From Pseudomonadota bacterium (GTDB lineage: Bacteria; Pseudomonadota; Alphaproteobacteria; Rhizobiales; JAKPQE01), in NCBI GenBank assembly GCA_029572955.1, contig JAKPQE010000170.1, forward strand, positions 17,523 to 81,522: DNA of 64,000 bases. Reading direction: 5' to 3'. Position 1 is the stretch's first letter; each line of letters begins with the position of its first letter. This document shows, piece by piece, positions 55,883 to 64,000 of this stretch. A model generated the notes under the pieces. It was not told the DNA's origin. It was given only the letters and a program-made list of their open reading frames with translations, and ran no database searches. Position numbers and translations under genes: made by a program.

Positions 55883-57247
55883 ATGAGCGCCAGAAGCTGC
55901 CTCGTCATCATCCTCGCCGCCGGCGAGGGCACCCGCATGAAGTCCATGAGGTCGAAGGTCCTGCACGAGGTCGGCAGCCGGGCGATGATCGGCCACGTCC
56001 TCAATCTGGCCGCCTCGATCGGCGCCGAGCGGAGCGCGGTGGTGGTCGGACCGGATGCGAGCGAGCTGCGGGCCCTCGTTGCGAGGACCGATGCGAAGGC
56101 GGCGGTTTTCGAACAGACCGAGCGGCTCGGTACGGCGCATGCGGTGCTCGCCGCCGCGCCGGCTTTCGCCGAGCCGGTCGACGACGTGCTCATCCTCTAT
56201 GGCGACACGCCGCTCGTCACGCCCGAGACGCTCGCCAAGGTGCGGGCCGCGCTCGCCGGCGGTGCCGAGGTGGCGGTGCTCGGCTTCGAGGCGGCCGACC
56301 CGACCGGCTACGGCCGTCTCGTCGAGGTCGGCGGACAACTCGTCGCGATCCGCGAGCATCGCGATGCCGACGACCGGGAGCGCCGCATCCGCTTCTGCAA
56401 TTCCGGCGTGATGGGCTTTGCCGGAGCGAAGATCGCCGATCTGCTCGGCCGCATCGGCAACGCCAACGCCAAGGGCGAATACTACCTGACCGACGCCGTC
56501 GAGATCGCCAATGGCGACGGCGGCAAGGTCATGGCCCTCAAGGGCGACGAGCTCGAATTCCTCGGCGTCAACAATCGCGCCGAACTCGCCCGCGCCGAAC
56601 GGATCTTCCAGGAGCGGCGCCGCGCCGCGGCGATGGAGGGCGGGGCGACGCTGATCGCCCCCGAGACGGTGTTCTTTGCCTACGACACGCGCGTCGGCGC
56701 CGACGTCACGATCGAGCCGAACGTCTTCTTCGGCCCTGGCGTCGTCGTCGAGGACGGCGCCGAGATCCGCGCCTTCTCGCATCTGGAAGGCTGCCGCGTC
56801 GGTCCGAACGCGCAGGTCGGGCCCTATGCGCGCCTCCGGCCCGGCGCCGATCTCGCCGAAAACGCCAAGGTCGGCAATTTCGTCGAGATCAAGAAGTCGA
56901 CCGTCGAGCGCGGCGCCAAGGTCAACCACCTGACCTATATCGGCGACGCCCGCGTCGGGGCCGGGGCCAATGTCGGCGCCGGCACCATCACCTGCAATTA
57001 CGACGGCTTCGGCAAGTTCAAGACCGACATCGGCGCCGGCGCCTTCATCGGCTCCAACTCGGCGCTGGTCGCGCCGGTCAAGATCGGCGACGGCGCCATC
57101 GTCGGTGCCGGCAGCGTGATGACGCACGACGTGCCGGCCGATGCCCTTGCCGTGGCGCGCGGCCACCCGCTGGTGCGCGAGGGCTGGGCGGCGGCGTTCC
57201 GCAAGCGGCGGCAGCGGGAAAAGGACGAAGCCGGGAAACCGAAGTGA
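55883..57247 (+). CDS. glmU: Bifunctional GlmU: glucosamine-1-phosphate acetyltransferase / GlcNAc-1-phosphate uridyltransferase
   Basis: 454-residue cytosolic enzyme making UDP-GlcNAc for peptidoglycan and lipopolysaccharide. The N-terminal uridyltransferase domain has the nucleotide loop LAAGEGTRMKS and the Mg2+-site Asp in LYGDTPLV, with NSGVMGF and GEYYLTDAV further on. The C-terminal half is a left-handed beta-helix (hexapeptide repeats) with the acetyl-CoA and catalytic segments FVEIKKSTVERGAKVNHLTYIGDA and GAGTITCNYDGFGKFKT. Length and motif order are normal. It is followed by glmS, 161 bp downstream, so two of the pathway enzymes are paired; glmM is elsewhere. Confidence 0.97.
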   Translation: MSARSCLVIILAAGEGTRMKSMRSKVLHEVGSRAMIGHVLNLAASIGAERSAVVVGPDASELRALVARTDAKAAVFEQTERLGTAHAVLAAAPAFAEPVDDVLILYGDTPLVTPETLAKVRAALAGGAEVAVLGFEAADPTGYGRLVEVGGQLVAIREHRDADDRERRIRFCNSGVMGFAGAKIADLLGRIGNANAKGEYYLTDAVEIANGDGGKVMALKGDELEFLGVNNRAELARAERIFQERRRAAAMEGGATLIAPETVFFAYDTRVGADVTIEPNVFFGPGVVVEDGAEIRAFSHLEGCRVGPNAQVGPYARLRPGADLAENAKVGNFVEIKKSTVERGAKVNHLTYIGDARVGAGANVGAGTITCNYDGFGKFKTDIGAGAFIGSNSALVAPVKIGDGAIVGAGSVMTHDVPADALAVARGHPLVREGWAAAFRKRRQREKDEAGKPK

Positions 57248-57339
57248 AGGATTTTCCTGGCATGCTCCGGTCCACGCGAGGGACCGCTTCCGGCAGGCTG
57301 TAACCAAACGACACAGCTTTTGATTTCGCATCGCAGCAG

Positions 57340-57372
57340 GCTTCCGCTAGAGGAAACCTCGGGGGCGGAAGC
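57340..57372 (+). promoter_or_regulatory. Nested hairpin in the glmS leader
   Basis: Outer arms GCTTCCGC (57340-57347) and GCGGAAGC (57365-57372) are perfectly complementary and enclose an inner GAGG-AAA-CCTC hairpin (57350-57360). It lies 36 bases before the glmS ATG. There is no T-tract, so it is not an obvious terminator. It could be an RNA element tuning glmS or a dyad protein site. Confidence 0.55.
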
Positions 57373-57408
57373 GTACCGGACCAGGATTGAACGGGAGAAC
57401 GCGCCGCG

Positions 57409-59235
57409 ATGTGTGGCATCATCGGAATTCTCGGAACCACGGCGGTCGCGCCGCAGCTCGTCGATTCACTGAAGCGGCTCGAATATCGCGGCTATGATTC
57501 CGCCGGCGTCGCGACTCTGGAAGGCGGCCACATCGACCGCCGCCGGGCGCCCGGAAAACTGCGCAACCTCGAAGGCCTGCTCGGCCGGCAGCCGCTCGCC
57601 GGCGTCGCCGGCATCGGCCATACGCGCTGGGCGACGCACGGCGCGCCGACCGAGAGCAACGCCCATCCGCACGCGACCGCCCGGGTCGCGGTCGTCCACA
57701 ACGGCATCATCGAGAACTTCCTCGCGCTGCGCGAGGAGCTGACGGCGAAGGGCGCGCGGTTCGAGAGCGAGACCGACACCGAGGTCGTCGCCCATCTCGT
57801 CAGCGTCGAGCTCGACGCCGGCAAGACGCCGGTCGAGGCGGTCGCCGGCGTGCTGCGGCGGCTCGAGGGTGCCTTCGCGCTGGCGCTTCTTTTTGCCGGC
57901 GAAGAAGATTTGTTGATCGTCGCGCGGCGCGGCAGTCCGCTCGCCATCGGTCTCGGCGAGGGCGAGATGTATGTCGGCTCCGATGCGATCGCGCTGGCGC
58001 CCTTCACCGATTCCATCATCTATCTCGACGAGGGCGACTGGGCCGTGGTGACGCGCGCCGGCGCCAAGATCTTCGACGCCGAGGATCGGCCGGTCGAGCG
58101 GCCGGTGCAGAAGAGCGCCGCCTCGGTCTATCTCGTCGACAAGGGCCATCACCGCCATTTCATGGCCAAGGAGATCTACGAGCAGCCGGACGTCATCTCC
58201 CACACGCTCGCCAACTATATCGACATGACGGCCGAGCGGGTCCGTCTCGCCGACAATCTGCCGTTCGATTTTCGGAACCTGAGCCGGATTACTATCTCGG
58301 CCTGCGGCACCGCCTATTATGCCGGGCTCGTCTCGAAATACTGGTTCGAGAAGTTCGCCCGCTTGCCGGTCGACATCGATATCGCCTCGGAATTCCGCTA
58401 TCGCGAGGCGCCGATGGAGAAGGGCGGCCTGGCGCTGTTCGTCTCGCAGTCCGGCGAGACGGCGGACACGCTGGCGTCGCTCAGGTATTGCGCCGGCGAA
58501 GAACAGCACATCGCCTCGATCGTCAACGTCAAGGAATCGACGATTGCCCGCGAGTCCGAGGTGATCTTCCCGACGCTCGCCGGGCCGGAAATCGGCGTTG
58601 CCTCGACCAAGGCCTTCACCTGCCAGCTCGCCGTGCTCGCCTGCCTGGCGGTCGCGGCCGGGCGGGCGCGCGGCCATCTCTCGGAAATCGACGAGAAGCG
58701 GCTGGTTCATGCCCTCATCGAGGTGCCGCGCTTCATCGCCGCGGCGCTGCACCTGGAATCGGAAATCGAGAAGCTCGCCCGCGACATCGCCAAGGCGGCC
58801 GACGTTCTCTATCTCGGTCGCGGCACCAACTTCCCGCTCGCCCTCGAGGGCGCGCTGAAGCTGAAGGAAATTTCCTACATCCACGCCGAGGGATATGCAG
58901 CCGGCGAACTGAAACACGGGCCGATCGCGCTGATCGACGAGAACATGCCGGTGATCATCATCGCGCCCTACGACCACATCTTCGAGAAGACCGTCTCGAA
59001 CATGCAGGAAGTGGCGGCGCGCGGCGGCAAGATCATCCTCATCACCGACGAGCGCGGTGCGGCGGCGGCCTCGATCGATACGGTGAAGACGCTGGTGATG
59101 CCCGACATGCCGGCGACGGTGATGCCGCTCGTCTATGCCGTGCCGGTGCAGCTGCTCGCCTATCACACGGCGGTCTTCATGGGCACGGATGTCGACCAGC
59201 CGCGCAATCTCGCCAAGTCGGTGACCGTCGAATAG
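57409..59235 (+). CDS. glmS: Glutamine-fructose-6-phosphate aminotransferase (isomerizing)
   Basis: 608-residue enzyme that makes glucosamine-6-phosphate, the first committed step of amino-sugar synthesis. MCGIIGILG supplies the N-terminal nucleophile Cys of the class II glutaminase domain, with GIGHTRWATHG and HNGIIENF. Two SIS sugar-isomerase domains follow (CGTAYYAG; SQSGETADT; STKAFTCQ; and the LKEISYIHAEGYAAGELKHGP region), and the chain ends DQPRNLAKSVTVE, the conserved C-terminal loop. Ribosome site GGGAG lies about 12 bases before the ATG. A structured leader is described separately. Confidence 0.97.
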   Translation: MCGIIGILGTTAVAPQLVDSLKRLEYRGYDSAGVATLEGGHIDRRRAPGKLRNLEGLLGRQPLAGVAGIGHTRWATHGAPTESNAHPHATARVAVVHNGIIENFLALREELTAKGARFESETDTEVVAHLVSVELDAGKTPVEAVAGVLRRLEGAFALALLFAGEEDLLIVARRGSPLAIGLGEGEMYVGSDAIALAPFTDSIIYLDEGDWAVVTRAGAKIFDAEDRPVERPVQKSAASVYLVDKGHHRHFMAKEIYEQPDVISHTLANYIDMTAERVRLADNLPFDFRNLSRITISACGTAYYAGLVSKYWFEKFARLPVDIDIASEFRYREAPMEKGGLALFVSQSGETADTLASLRYCAGEEQHIASIVNVKESTIARESEVIFPTLAGPEIGVASTKAFTCQLAVLACLAVAAGRARGHLSEIDEKRLVHALIEVPRFIAAALHLESEIEKLARDIAKAADVLYLGRGTNFPLALEGALKLKEISYIHAEGYAAGELKHGPIALIDENMPVIIIAPYDHIFEKTVSNMQEVAARGGKIILITDERGAAAASIDTVKTLVMPDMPATVMPLVYAVPVQLLAYHTAVFMGTDVDQPRNLAKSVTVE

Positions 59236-59257
59236 GCGCGGCGGGAGAGGGAGCGGG

Positions 59258-59914
59258 ATGTCGAGCGACCTGAAGAAGACCGAGCGCTCGCGCGCCAGGC
59301 GCGTCGCCAAGCGCGGCCATTACGACCGCGCGACGGTCGATGCGATCCTCGATGCGACGCCGCTCTGCCACGTCGCCTATGTCATCGACGGCGAGCCCTA
59401 TTGCACGCCGACGCTGCACTGGCGCGAGGGCGACCATGTCTATTGGCACGGCTCGTCGGCGAGCCGATTTCTCGAGAAGGCGATCGGCGGGCGGGTCTGC
59501 CTGACGGTCAGCCATCTCGACGGCCTCGTCCTTGCCCGCTCGGCCTTCCATCATTCGGTGAACTATCGCTCGGTGATGCTGTTCGGCACCGCCGAGAAGG
59601 TCGAGGACCCGGACGAGAAGGCCGAGAAATTCAGGAACCTCATCGAGCATCTCTATCCGGGCCGCTGGGACAGCCTCAGGCCGATGCTCGCCAAGGAAGT
59701 CAAGGCGACGACGGTCCTGCGCATCGCGATCGACGAGGGTGCGGCGAAGGTGCGCACCGGCGGGCCGGTCGACGACGAGGAGGACTATGCGCTGCCGATC
59801 TGGGCCGGCGTCGTGCCGCTGCGGCTCGAGCTCGGCGAGGCGCAGGCCGATCCGCGCAATCTTGCCGGCGTCGAAATCCCCGATCATGTCGCCCGGCTGA
59901 AGATCGGGCGCTGA
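59258..59914 (+). CDS. PPOX-class flavin-binding protein (pyridoxamine 5'-phosphate oxidase family)
   Basis: 218-residue FMN-binding split-barrel protein of the Pyridox_ox_2 type (PF12900). Typical features are a RGHYDRATVDAILDATPLCHVAYVIDGEPYCTPTLHWREGDHVYWHGS beta-barrel start, with the flavin-phosphate contact region YWHGSSASRF, and HSVNYRSVMLFG. Members reduce or oxidise small molecules, but most are uncharacterised; true PdxH activity is not indicated. The gene follows glmS by 22 bp, so it is probably in the same transcript, and a hairpin terminator follows it. Confidence 0.87.
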   Translation: MSSDLKKTERSRARRVAKRGHYDRATVDAILDATPLCHVAYVIDGEPYCTPTLHWREGDHVYWHGSSASRFLEKAIGGRVCLTVSHLDGLVLARSAFHHSVNYRSVMLFGTAEKVEDPDEKAEKFRNLIEHLYPGRWDSLRPMLAKEVKATTVLRIAIDEGAAKVRTGGPVDDEEDYALPIWAGVVPLRLELGEAQADPRNLAGVEIPDHVARLKIGR

Positions 59915-59997
59915 AGCGGCAAAAGGGCATGCCGGCGCGGCGCGGCGGCCTCTTCCGGTTTGCCGCCGGGACGCCTATCTATTAGCAGCGTCCGAGA

Positions 59998-60026
59998 GCC
60001 GCCGGCTGAGAGTCGGCGGTGTTTTT
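59998..60026 (+). terminator. Intrinsic terminator after the PPOX gene
   Basis: GCCGCCGGC-TGAGA-GTCGGCGGT forms a nine-pair stem with two G-T pairs, and is followed by GTTTTT. It closes the glmS-PPOX transcript just before the DUF502 gene. Confidence 0.75.
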
Positions 60027-60053
60027 CGAATGCGAGCAGGACGAAACCGAGAC

Positions 60054-60836
60054 ATGAGCCTGATCGATCCGCTGCAGGAGCCGCCGGCCGACGCGCCGGT
60101 CAAGGGGCCGGGGGCCGGGGCCCGGCTGCGCAACTATTTCCTGACCGGCCTCATCATCACCGGTCCGATCGGCATCACGCTTTACCTCACCTGGTCGGTG
60201 ATCCAGTGGGTCGACGGCTGGGTGAAGCCGCTCCTGCCGCAGATCTACAATCCCGACACCTATCTGCCGTTCCCGGTGCCGGGCATCGGGCTCATCGTCG
60301 CCTTTTTCGGACTGACGGTCGTCGGCTTCCTGACCGCCAACATCGCCGGGCGCACGATCGTCGGGGTCGGCGAGCAGCTGCTGCGGCGCATGCCGGTGGT
60401 GCGCAACCTCTACAACGGCCTGAAGCAGATCTTCGAGACGATCCTGTCGAACCGCGGCCAGAGCTTCCAGCGGGTCGGGCTCGTCGAATATCCGCGCCGC
60501 GGCCTCTGGGCCCTCGTCTTCGTCGCGGCCGACGCCAAGGGCGAGGTCGACGCGCGCATTCCGGGCTCGGAACGCCTGATCAGCGTGTTCCTGCCGACGA
60601 CGCCCAACCCGACTTCCGGCTTCCTCTTGTTCGTGCCCGAGCGCGACGTCATCTACCTCGAAATGTCGGTCGAGGATGCCGCCAAGCTGGTCATCTCGGC
60701 CGGTCTCGTCACACCCGAGTATCAGGCCAAGACCAAGGCGCTCGCCGAGGGTGCCAAGAACGGCGAGACGAAGCCACCGGCGCTGCCGGGCAAGCCCGAG
60801 CTGCAGCCGGCACCGGAATCCGCTGCCGCCAACTGA
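60054..60836 (+). CDS. DUF502 family membrane protein
   Basis: 260-residue protein (PF04367). Two hydrophobic helices lie near the N-terminus (NYFLTGLIITGPIGITLYLTWSVI and LIVAFFGLTVVGFLTANIAG), with the conserved tract RMPVVRNLYNGLKQIFETIL after them and a soluble C-terminal domain ending in a Pro/Ala/Lys-rich tail. The molecular function of the family is not established. The start at 60054 (MSLIDPLQE) is chosen; an ATG at 60030 would add eight residues. It is convergent with recG, and this adjacency is common in Hyphomicrobiales. Confidence 0.88.
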   Translation: MSLIDPLQEPPADAPVKGPGAGARLRNYFLTGLIITGPIGITLYLTWSVIQWVDGWVKPLLPQIYNPDTYLPFPVPGIGLIVAFFGLTVVGFLTANIAGRTIVGVGEQLLRRMPVVRNLYNGLKQIFETILSNRGQSFQRVGLVEYPRRGLWALVFVAADAKGEVDARIPGSERLISVFLPTTPNPTSGFLLFVPERDVIYLEMSVEDAAKLVISAGLVTPEYQAKTKALAEGAKNGETKPPALPGKPELQPAPESAAAN

Positions 60837-60847
60837 GCCGGACCCGC

Positions 60848-62956
60848 TCAGCCGGCGCGCAGCAAGCGGATCGCGTCGTCCCGTCCGAAGAGATAGAGCA
60901 GCATGCGCAGCGCCTCGGCGCGCGGGCCGGTGAGATCGGGATCGCGGGCGAGCATCAGCCGCGCCTCGTCGCGGGCCGATTCGAGCAGGGCGCCGTGGAA
61001 TTCCGGCCGGGCGACGCGGAAGCCCGGCATGCCGCTCTGGCGCGTTCCCAGCACCTCGCCCTCGCCACGCAGGCGCAGATCCTCCTCGGCGATGACGAAG
61101 CCGTCCTCGGTGTCGCGCATGACCTGAAGGCGGGCGTGGGCGGTCGCGCCGAGCGGCGCCTTGTAGAGGAGCAGGCAGGTCGAGGGCCGGTCGCTGCGCC
61201 CGACGCGGCCACGCAGCTGGTGCAGCTGGGCAAGGCCGAAGCGCTCGGCATGCTCGATCACCATGATCGTCGCGTCCGGCACGTCGACGCCGACCTCGAT
61301 GACGGTCGTCGCGACGAGGACACGGGTCTCGCCGCTCTGGAAGCGGCGCATCTCGGCATCCTTGTCGGCGCTCTTCATGCGGCCATGGACGAGGCCGACC
61401 TGGTCGCCGAGGATCCGGGAGAGGTCGGCGGCGCGGGCATCGGCGGCGGCAAGGTCGGTCGATTCGGATTCCTCGACGAGCGGGCAGACCCAATAGGCCT
61501 TGGCGCCGTCGCGGGTGGCGGCGGCGATGCGTTCGGCGACCTCGCCGATGCGGTCGAGCGGCACGGCGCGGGTGTCGATCGGCCGGCGCCCGGCCGGCTT
61601 CTCGGTGAGGCGCGAGACGTCCATGTCGCCGAAATAGGTCAGCACCAGGGTGCGCGGGATCGGCGTCGCGGTCATCACGAGGACGTCGGCCTCGGGCCCC
61701 TTGCTGGCGAGCGCGAGGCGCTGGTGGACGCCGAAGCGGTGCTGCTCGTCGATGACGGCGAGGGCGAGGTCCTTGAACTCAACGCCTTCCTGGAACACCG
61801 CATGGGTGCCGACGACGATGTCGATCGCGCCGCTTTCGAGTTCGGCGAGCGCTGCCTGGCGGGCGGCGGCGCGGTCGCGGCCGACGAGCAGCGCGACCTC
61901 GAGGCCGGCCGCTTCGGCGAGCGGCGCGATGGTGCGCATGTGCTGGCGGGCGAGGAGCTCGGTCGGCGCCATGAACGCCGCCTGGCCGCCCGATTCGATC
62001 GCATCGGCCATGGCGGCGAGCGCGACGACGGTCTTGCCCGAGCCGACATCGCCCTGCAGCAAGCGCAGCATGCGTTCCGGCTTGGCGAGATCGGCCTCGA
62101 TGTCGGCGATCGCCGCGGTCTGCGAATTGGTGAGGCTGAAGGGCAGGGCGGCGAGGATCTTCGCCTTCAGCTTGCCGGCGCTCGTGCGCACCTTGCCGCG
62201 CGGCTTCCTCAGCTTTGCCCGCACGAGGGCGAGGGCGAGCTGGCCGGCGAGCAGTTCGTCATAGGCAAGACGCGAGGCGGCCGGCCCGTCCGGCGCGGCA
62301 TCGGCGACGTTCGCCGGCGTGTGCATGGCGCCGAGCGCGGCGCGGAAGGCCGGGAAGCGATGCCGGGCGACGACGCCCGAATCGATCCACTCCGGCAGCT
62401 CGGGCACGGCGTCGAGCGCGGCGCGGACGGCCTTGCCGAGCACCTTGCCGGAAAGGCCGGCGGTCAGCGGATAGACCGGTTCGACCAGCGGCAAATCGGC
62501 AAAGCCGGCCTCGTCGACGATGTGGTCCGGATGCACCATCTGCGGCGCGCCGTTGAACCATTCGACACGGCCCGAGACGTAGCGCGTCTCGCCGATCGGC
62601 ATCGCCCGTTCCAGCCAGGTCTTGTTGCCGTGGAAGAAGACGAGGGCGATTTCGCCCGTGTCGTCATGGGCATAGACGCGGGCCGGGGCGCGCGAATTAC
62701 CCGGCGGGGCGGGGCGATGGCGGTCGATGCGCACCTTCAGCGTGACGATTGCGCCTTCCGGGGCAAGGGCGATGCCCGGCTGGCGGCGCCGGTCGATCAG
62801 GCCGGAGGGCAGGTGCAGCAGGAGATCGACGACGCGGGCGGGACCCGGCGCCTCGGCGCCGACGAGCAGCCGGGTGATCGTCGTCTCGAGGCGCGGTCCG
62901 ATGCCGGGAAGGCTCGCGACGGGCCGGAACAGCGGATTGAGGATTTCTGGACGCAT
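60848..62956 (-). CDS. recG: ATP-dependent DNA helicase RecG
   Basis: 702-residue branch-migration helicase that remodels stalled forks and Holliday junctions. An N-terminal wedge/OB domain (MRPEILNPLFRPVASLPGIGP and the region GEIALVFFHGNKTWLERAMPIGETRYVSGRV) precedes the helicase core: Walker A LLQGDVGSGKTVVA, DEQH box VIDEQHRFGV, motif III MTATPIPRTL, and C-lobe motifs TTVIEVGVDVPDATIMVIEHAERFGLAQLHQLRGRVGRS. Length is normal. The start at 62956 is where homology begins; the longer open frame upstream overlaps sdhE on the other strand. It is divergent from sdhE-mfd. Confidence 0.96.
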   Translation of the reverse strand: MRPEILNPLFRPVASLPGIGPRLETTITRLLVGAEAPGPARVVDLLLHLPSGLIDRRRQPGIALAPEGAIVTLKVRIDRHRPAPPGNSRAPARVYAHDDTGEIALVFFHGNKTWLERAMPIGETRYVSGRVEWFNGAPQMVHPDHIVDEAGFADLPLVEPVYPLTAGLSGKVLGKAVRAALDAVPELPEWIDSGVVARHRFPAFRAALGAMHTPANVADAAPDGPAASRLAYDELLAGQLALALVRAKLRKPRGKVRTSAGKLKAKILAALPFSLTNSQTAAIADIEADLAKPERMLRLLQGDVGSGKTVVALAAMADAIESGGQAAFMAPTELLARQHMRTIAPLAEAAGLEVALLVGRDRAAARQAALAELESGAIDIVVGTHAVFQEGVEFKDLALAVIDEQHRFGVHQRLALASKGPEADVLVMTATPIPRTLVLTYFGDMDVSRLTEKPAGRRPIDTRAVPLDRIGEVAERIAAATRDGAKAYWVCPLVEESESTDLAAADARAADLSRILGDQVGLVHGRMKSADKDAEMRRFQSGETRVLVATTVIEVGVDVPDATIMVIEHAERFGLAQLHQLRGRVGRSDRPSTCLLLYKAPLGATAHARLQVMRDTEDGFVIAEEDLRLRGEGEVLGTRQSGMPGFRVARPEFHGALLESARDEARLMLARDPDLTGPRAEALRMLLYLFGRDDAIRLLRAG

Positions 62957-63106
62957 CGTCGTTCGAACCGGCCGCTCGCTCGCCAAAACCGACCGCCACG
63001 GTGCCCGGCAACGGCGCCGATGGCAAGGCGCGGCTGACAGGCGGCGGCAGGAGGGGTATGAAGGCGCCGACCAGTCGTCACGCAGCGAGGCGGGAGGAGC
63101 ATCGAC

Positions 63107-63403
63107 ATGACCGGATCCAGCCGATCGAGCGAAGGGCTCGATCCGCGCCGCCGTCGCCTCCTGTTCCGCTGCTGGCATCGCGGCACGAAGGAGATGGACC
63201 TGCTGCTCGGCTCCTTCGCCGACGCCTGCCTCGACGCGCTCTCGGACGACCAGCTCGACGACCTCGAGCACCTGATGGGGGCGGCCGACACCGATCTCTT
63301 CACCTGGCTTTCCGGCGGCAGGCCGGTCCCGGCCGAATACGACACGCCGATCTTTCACGCCGTCGTCGCGTTCCACCGGGCCGGCGGCGCACTGACGATC
63401 TGA
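63107..63403 (+). CDS. sdhE: Succinate dehydrogenase flavinylation factor SdhE
   Basis: 98-residue protein of the SdhE/Sdh5 family (PF03937) that assists covalent FAD attachment to SdhA. The hallmark RGxxE motif appears in RCWHRGTKEMDLLLGSFAD, followed by the small helical bundle LSDDQLDDLEHLM and ADTDLFTWLSGG. The position between recG and mfd is conserved in alphaproteobacteria. mfd starts four bases after its stop, so the two are probably cotranscribed. Confidence 0.94.
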   Translation: MTGSSRSSEGLDPRRRRLLFRCWHRGTKEMDLLLGSFADACLDALSDDQLDDLEHLMGAADTDLFTWLSGGRPVPAEYDTPIFHAVVAFHRAGGALTI

Positions 63404-63407
63404 CCGG

Positions 63408-64000
63408 ATGGCGATGACACTTCGTGCGGACGACATTTTCGAGCCGGGCGTCGCGACGACGCTGACAGGCGTCGCCGACGGCCTCGAGGGCCAGCTCGCC
63501 GGCGATCTCGCGCGCCTTGCCGCGCGCGAGGGCCTGCCGCTCGTCATCGTCGCCCGCGACGGCCAGCGGCTCGCGGCGATCGAGCGCGGCCTGCCGTTCT
63601 TCGCGCCCGACCTCGACGTCGTTTCGATTCCCGGCTGGGACTGCCTGCCTTACGACCGGGTCGGGCCGACGGCGAATGTCCTTGCCGAGCGGCTGACCGG
63701 CCTGTCGCGCCTCGCCCGCGGCATCGACAAGGCCAAGCCGACGCTCGTCATCGTCAGCATCAATGCCGCGATCCAGCGGGTGCCGGCGCCGGAGACGATC
63801 CGCAAATGGGCGTGGTCGGCGGCGGTCGGCAATGTCGTCGACATGGACGAGCTGGTGCGCTGGCTCGAGGCCAACGGCTTTTCGCGCTCGGCGACGGTGC
63901 GCGACACCGGCGAATACGCGGTGCGCGGCGGCATCGTCGACCTTTTCGCGCCCGGCGCGACCGGTCCGGTGCGGCTCGACTTCTTCGGCGACACGCTGGA
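63408..64000 (+). CDS. mfd: Transcription-repair coupling factor Mfd, N-terminal part (runs off window)
   Basis: About 197 codons visible. The translation begins MAMTLRADDIFEPGVATTLT and contains the Mfd signature IPGWDCLPYDRVGPTANVLAERL. This is the UvrB-homology D1a region, followed by VVDMDELVRWLEANGFSRSATVRDTGEYAVRGGIVDLFAPG. Full-length Mfd is about 1150 residues and releases stalled RNA polymerase while recruiting UvrA. Two ATGs (63408 and 63414) are possible starts. Confidence 0.95.
   Translation, partial: MAMTLRADDIFEPGVATTLTGVADGLEGQLAGDLARLAAREGLPLVIVARDGQRLAAIERGLPFFAPDLDVVSIPGWDCLPYDRVGPTANVLAERLTGLSRLARGIDKAKPTLVIVSINAAIQRVPAPETIRKWAWSAAVGNVVDMDELVRWLEANGFSRSATVRDTGEYAVRGGIVDLFAPGATGPVRLDFFGDTL

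Noticed and set aside
57248..57408. glmS ribozyme in the glmS leader
   Set aside because: The leader has a simple nested hairpin but none of the pseudoknotted core of the Firmicutes ribozyme.

Overview
The window is GC-rich chromosomal DNA from an alphaproteobacterium, most likely of the order Hyphomicrobiales (Rhizobiales). The evidence for this is the gene order glmU-glmS-(PPOX)-DUF502-recG-sdhE-mfd at the right end, a split Mrp antiporter operon with a free DUF4040 subunit at the left end, and a BigR/SqrR-type ArsR regulator. No insertion sequence, phage gene, integrase, CRISPR array or rRNA was seen. The DNA reads as one continuous stretch of chromosome, and both end genes (an mrpD-type gene and mfd) run off the window.

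Layout. 1-3.5 kb: minus-strand Mrp/Mnh cation-proton antiporter operon (E, F, G, DUF4040, B, C and part of D), with start/stop overlaps between most genes. 4-10.4 kb: a sucrose island on the plus strand with amylosucrase and a sucrose-phosphate synthase fused to a phosphatase domain, then a SulP-STAS transporter closed by a strong intrinsic terminator. 11-14.2 kb: an unrecognised polytopic membrane protein, divergent from an OmpR-type response regulator and its histidine kinase. 14.2-19.3 kb: an AcrAB-type RND pump (minus) divergent from its probable TetR repressor (plus), with a 10-bp palindrome between them. 19.3-21 kb: an ABC1/UbiB-family kinase-like gene.

21.8-49.6 kb: the outstanding feature. 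One uninterrupted reading frame of 24.6 kb encodes an 8213-residue type I secreted protein. It begins with a serralysin-like (M10) zinc metalloprotease domain. Next comes a region closely resembling the calcium-dependent self-processing module of FrpC/ApxIVA RTX proteins, including its Asp-Pro bond. After that come about 24 RTX plus hemolysin-related modules, some 20 tandem cadherin-like modules mixed with putative Ig (He_PIG) modules, more RTX arrays and a C-terminal secretion tail. Directly downstream are its PrtD-type ABC exporter and PrtE/HlyD-type adaptor. No TolC-like outer-membrane gene is present in the window.

49.6-55.7 kb (all minus): a PAS-LuxR regulator fused to an alpha/beta-hydrolase fold that has lost its catalytic Ser and His, a tRNA-Lys(UUU) with a clear promoter, a BigR/SqrR-like dithiol repressor, an EamA permease, a SPOR-like membrane protein and a sulfotransferase. 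55.9-64 kb: housekeeping genes glmU, glmS, a PPOX flavoprotein, a DUF502 protein, recG (minus), sdhE and mfd (partial).

Long open frames antisense to the giant gene are judged to be shadows produced by its GC-rich codon usage.
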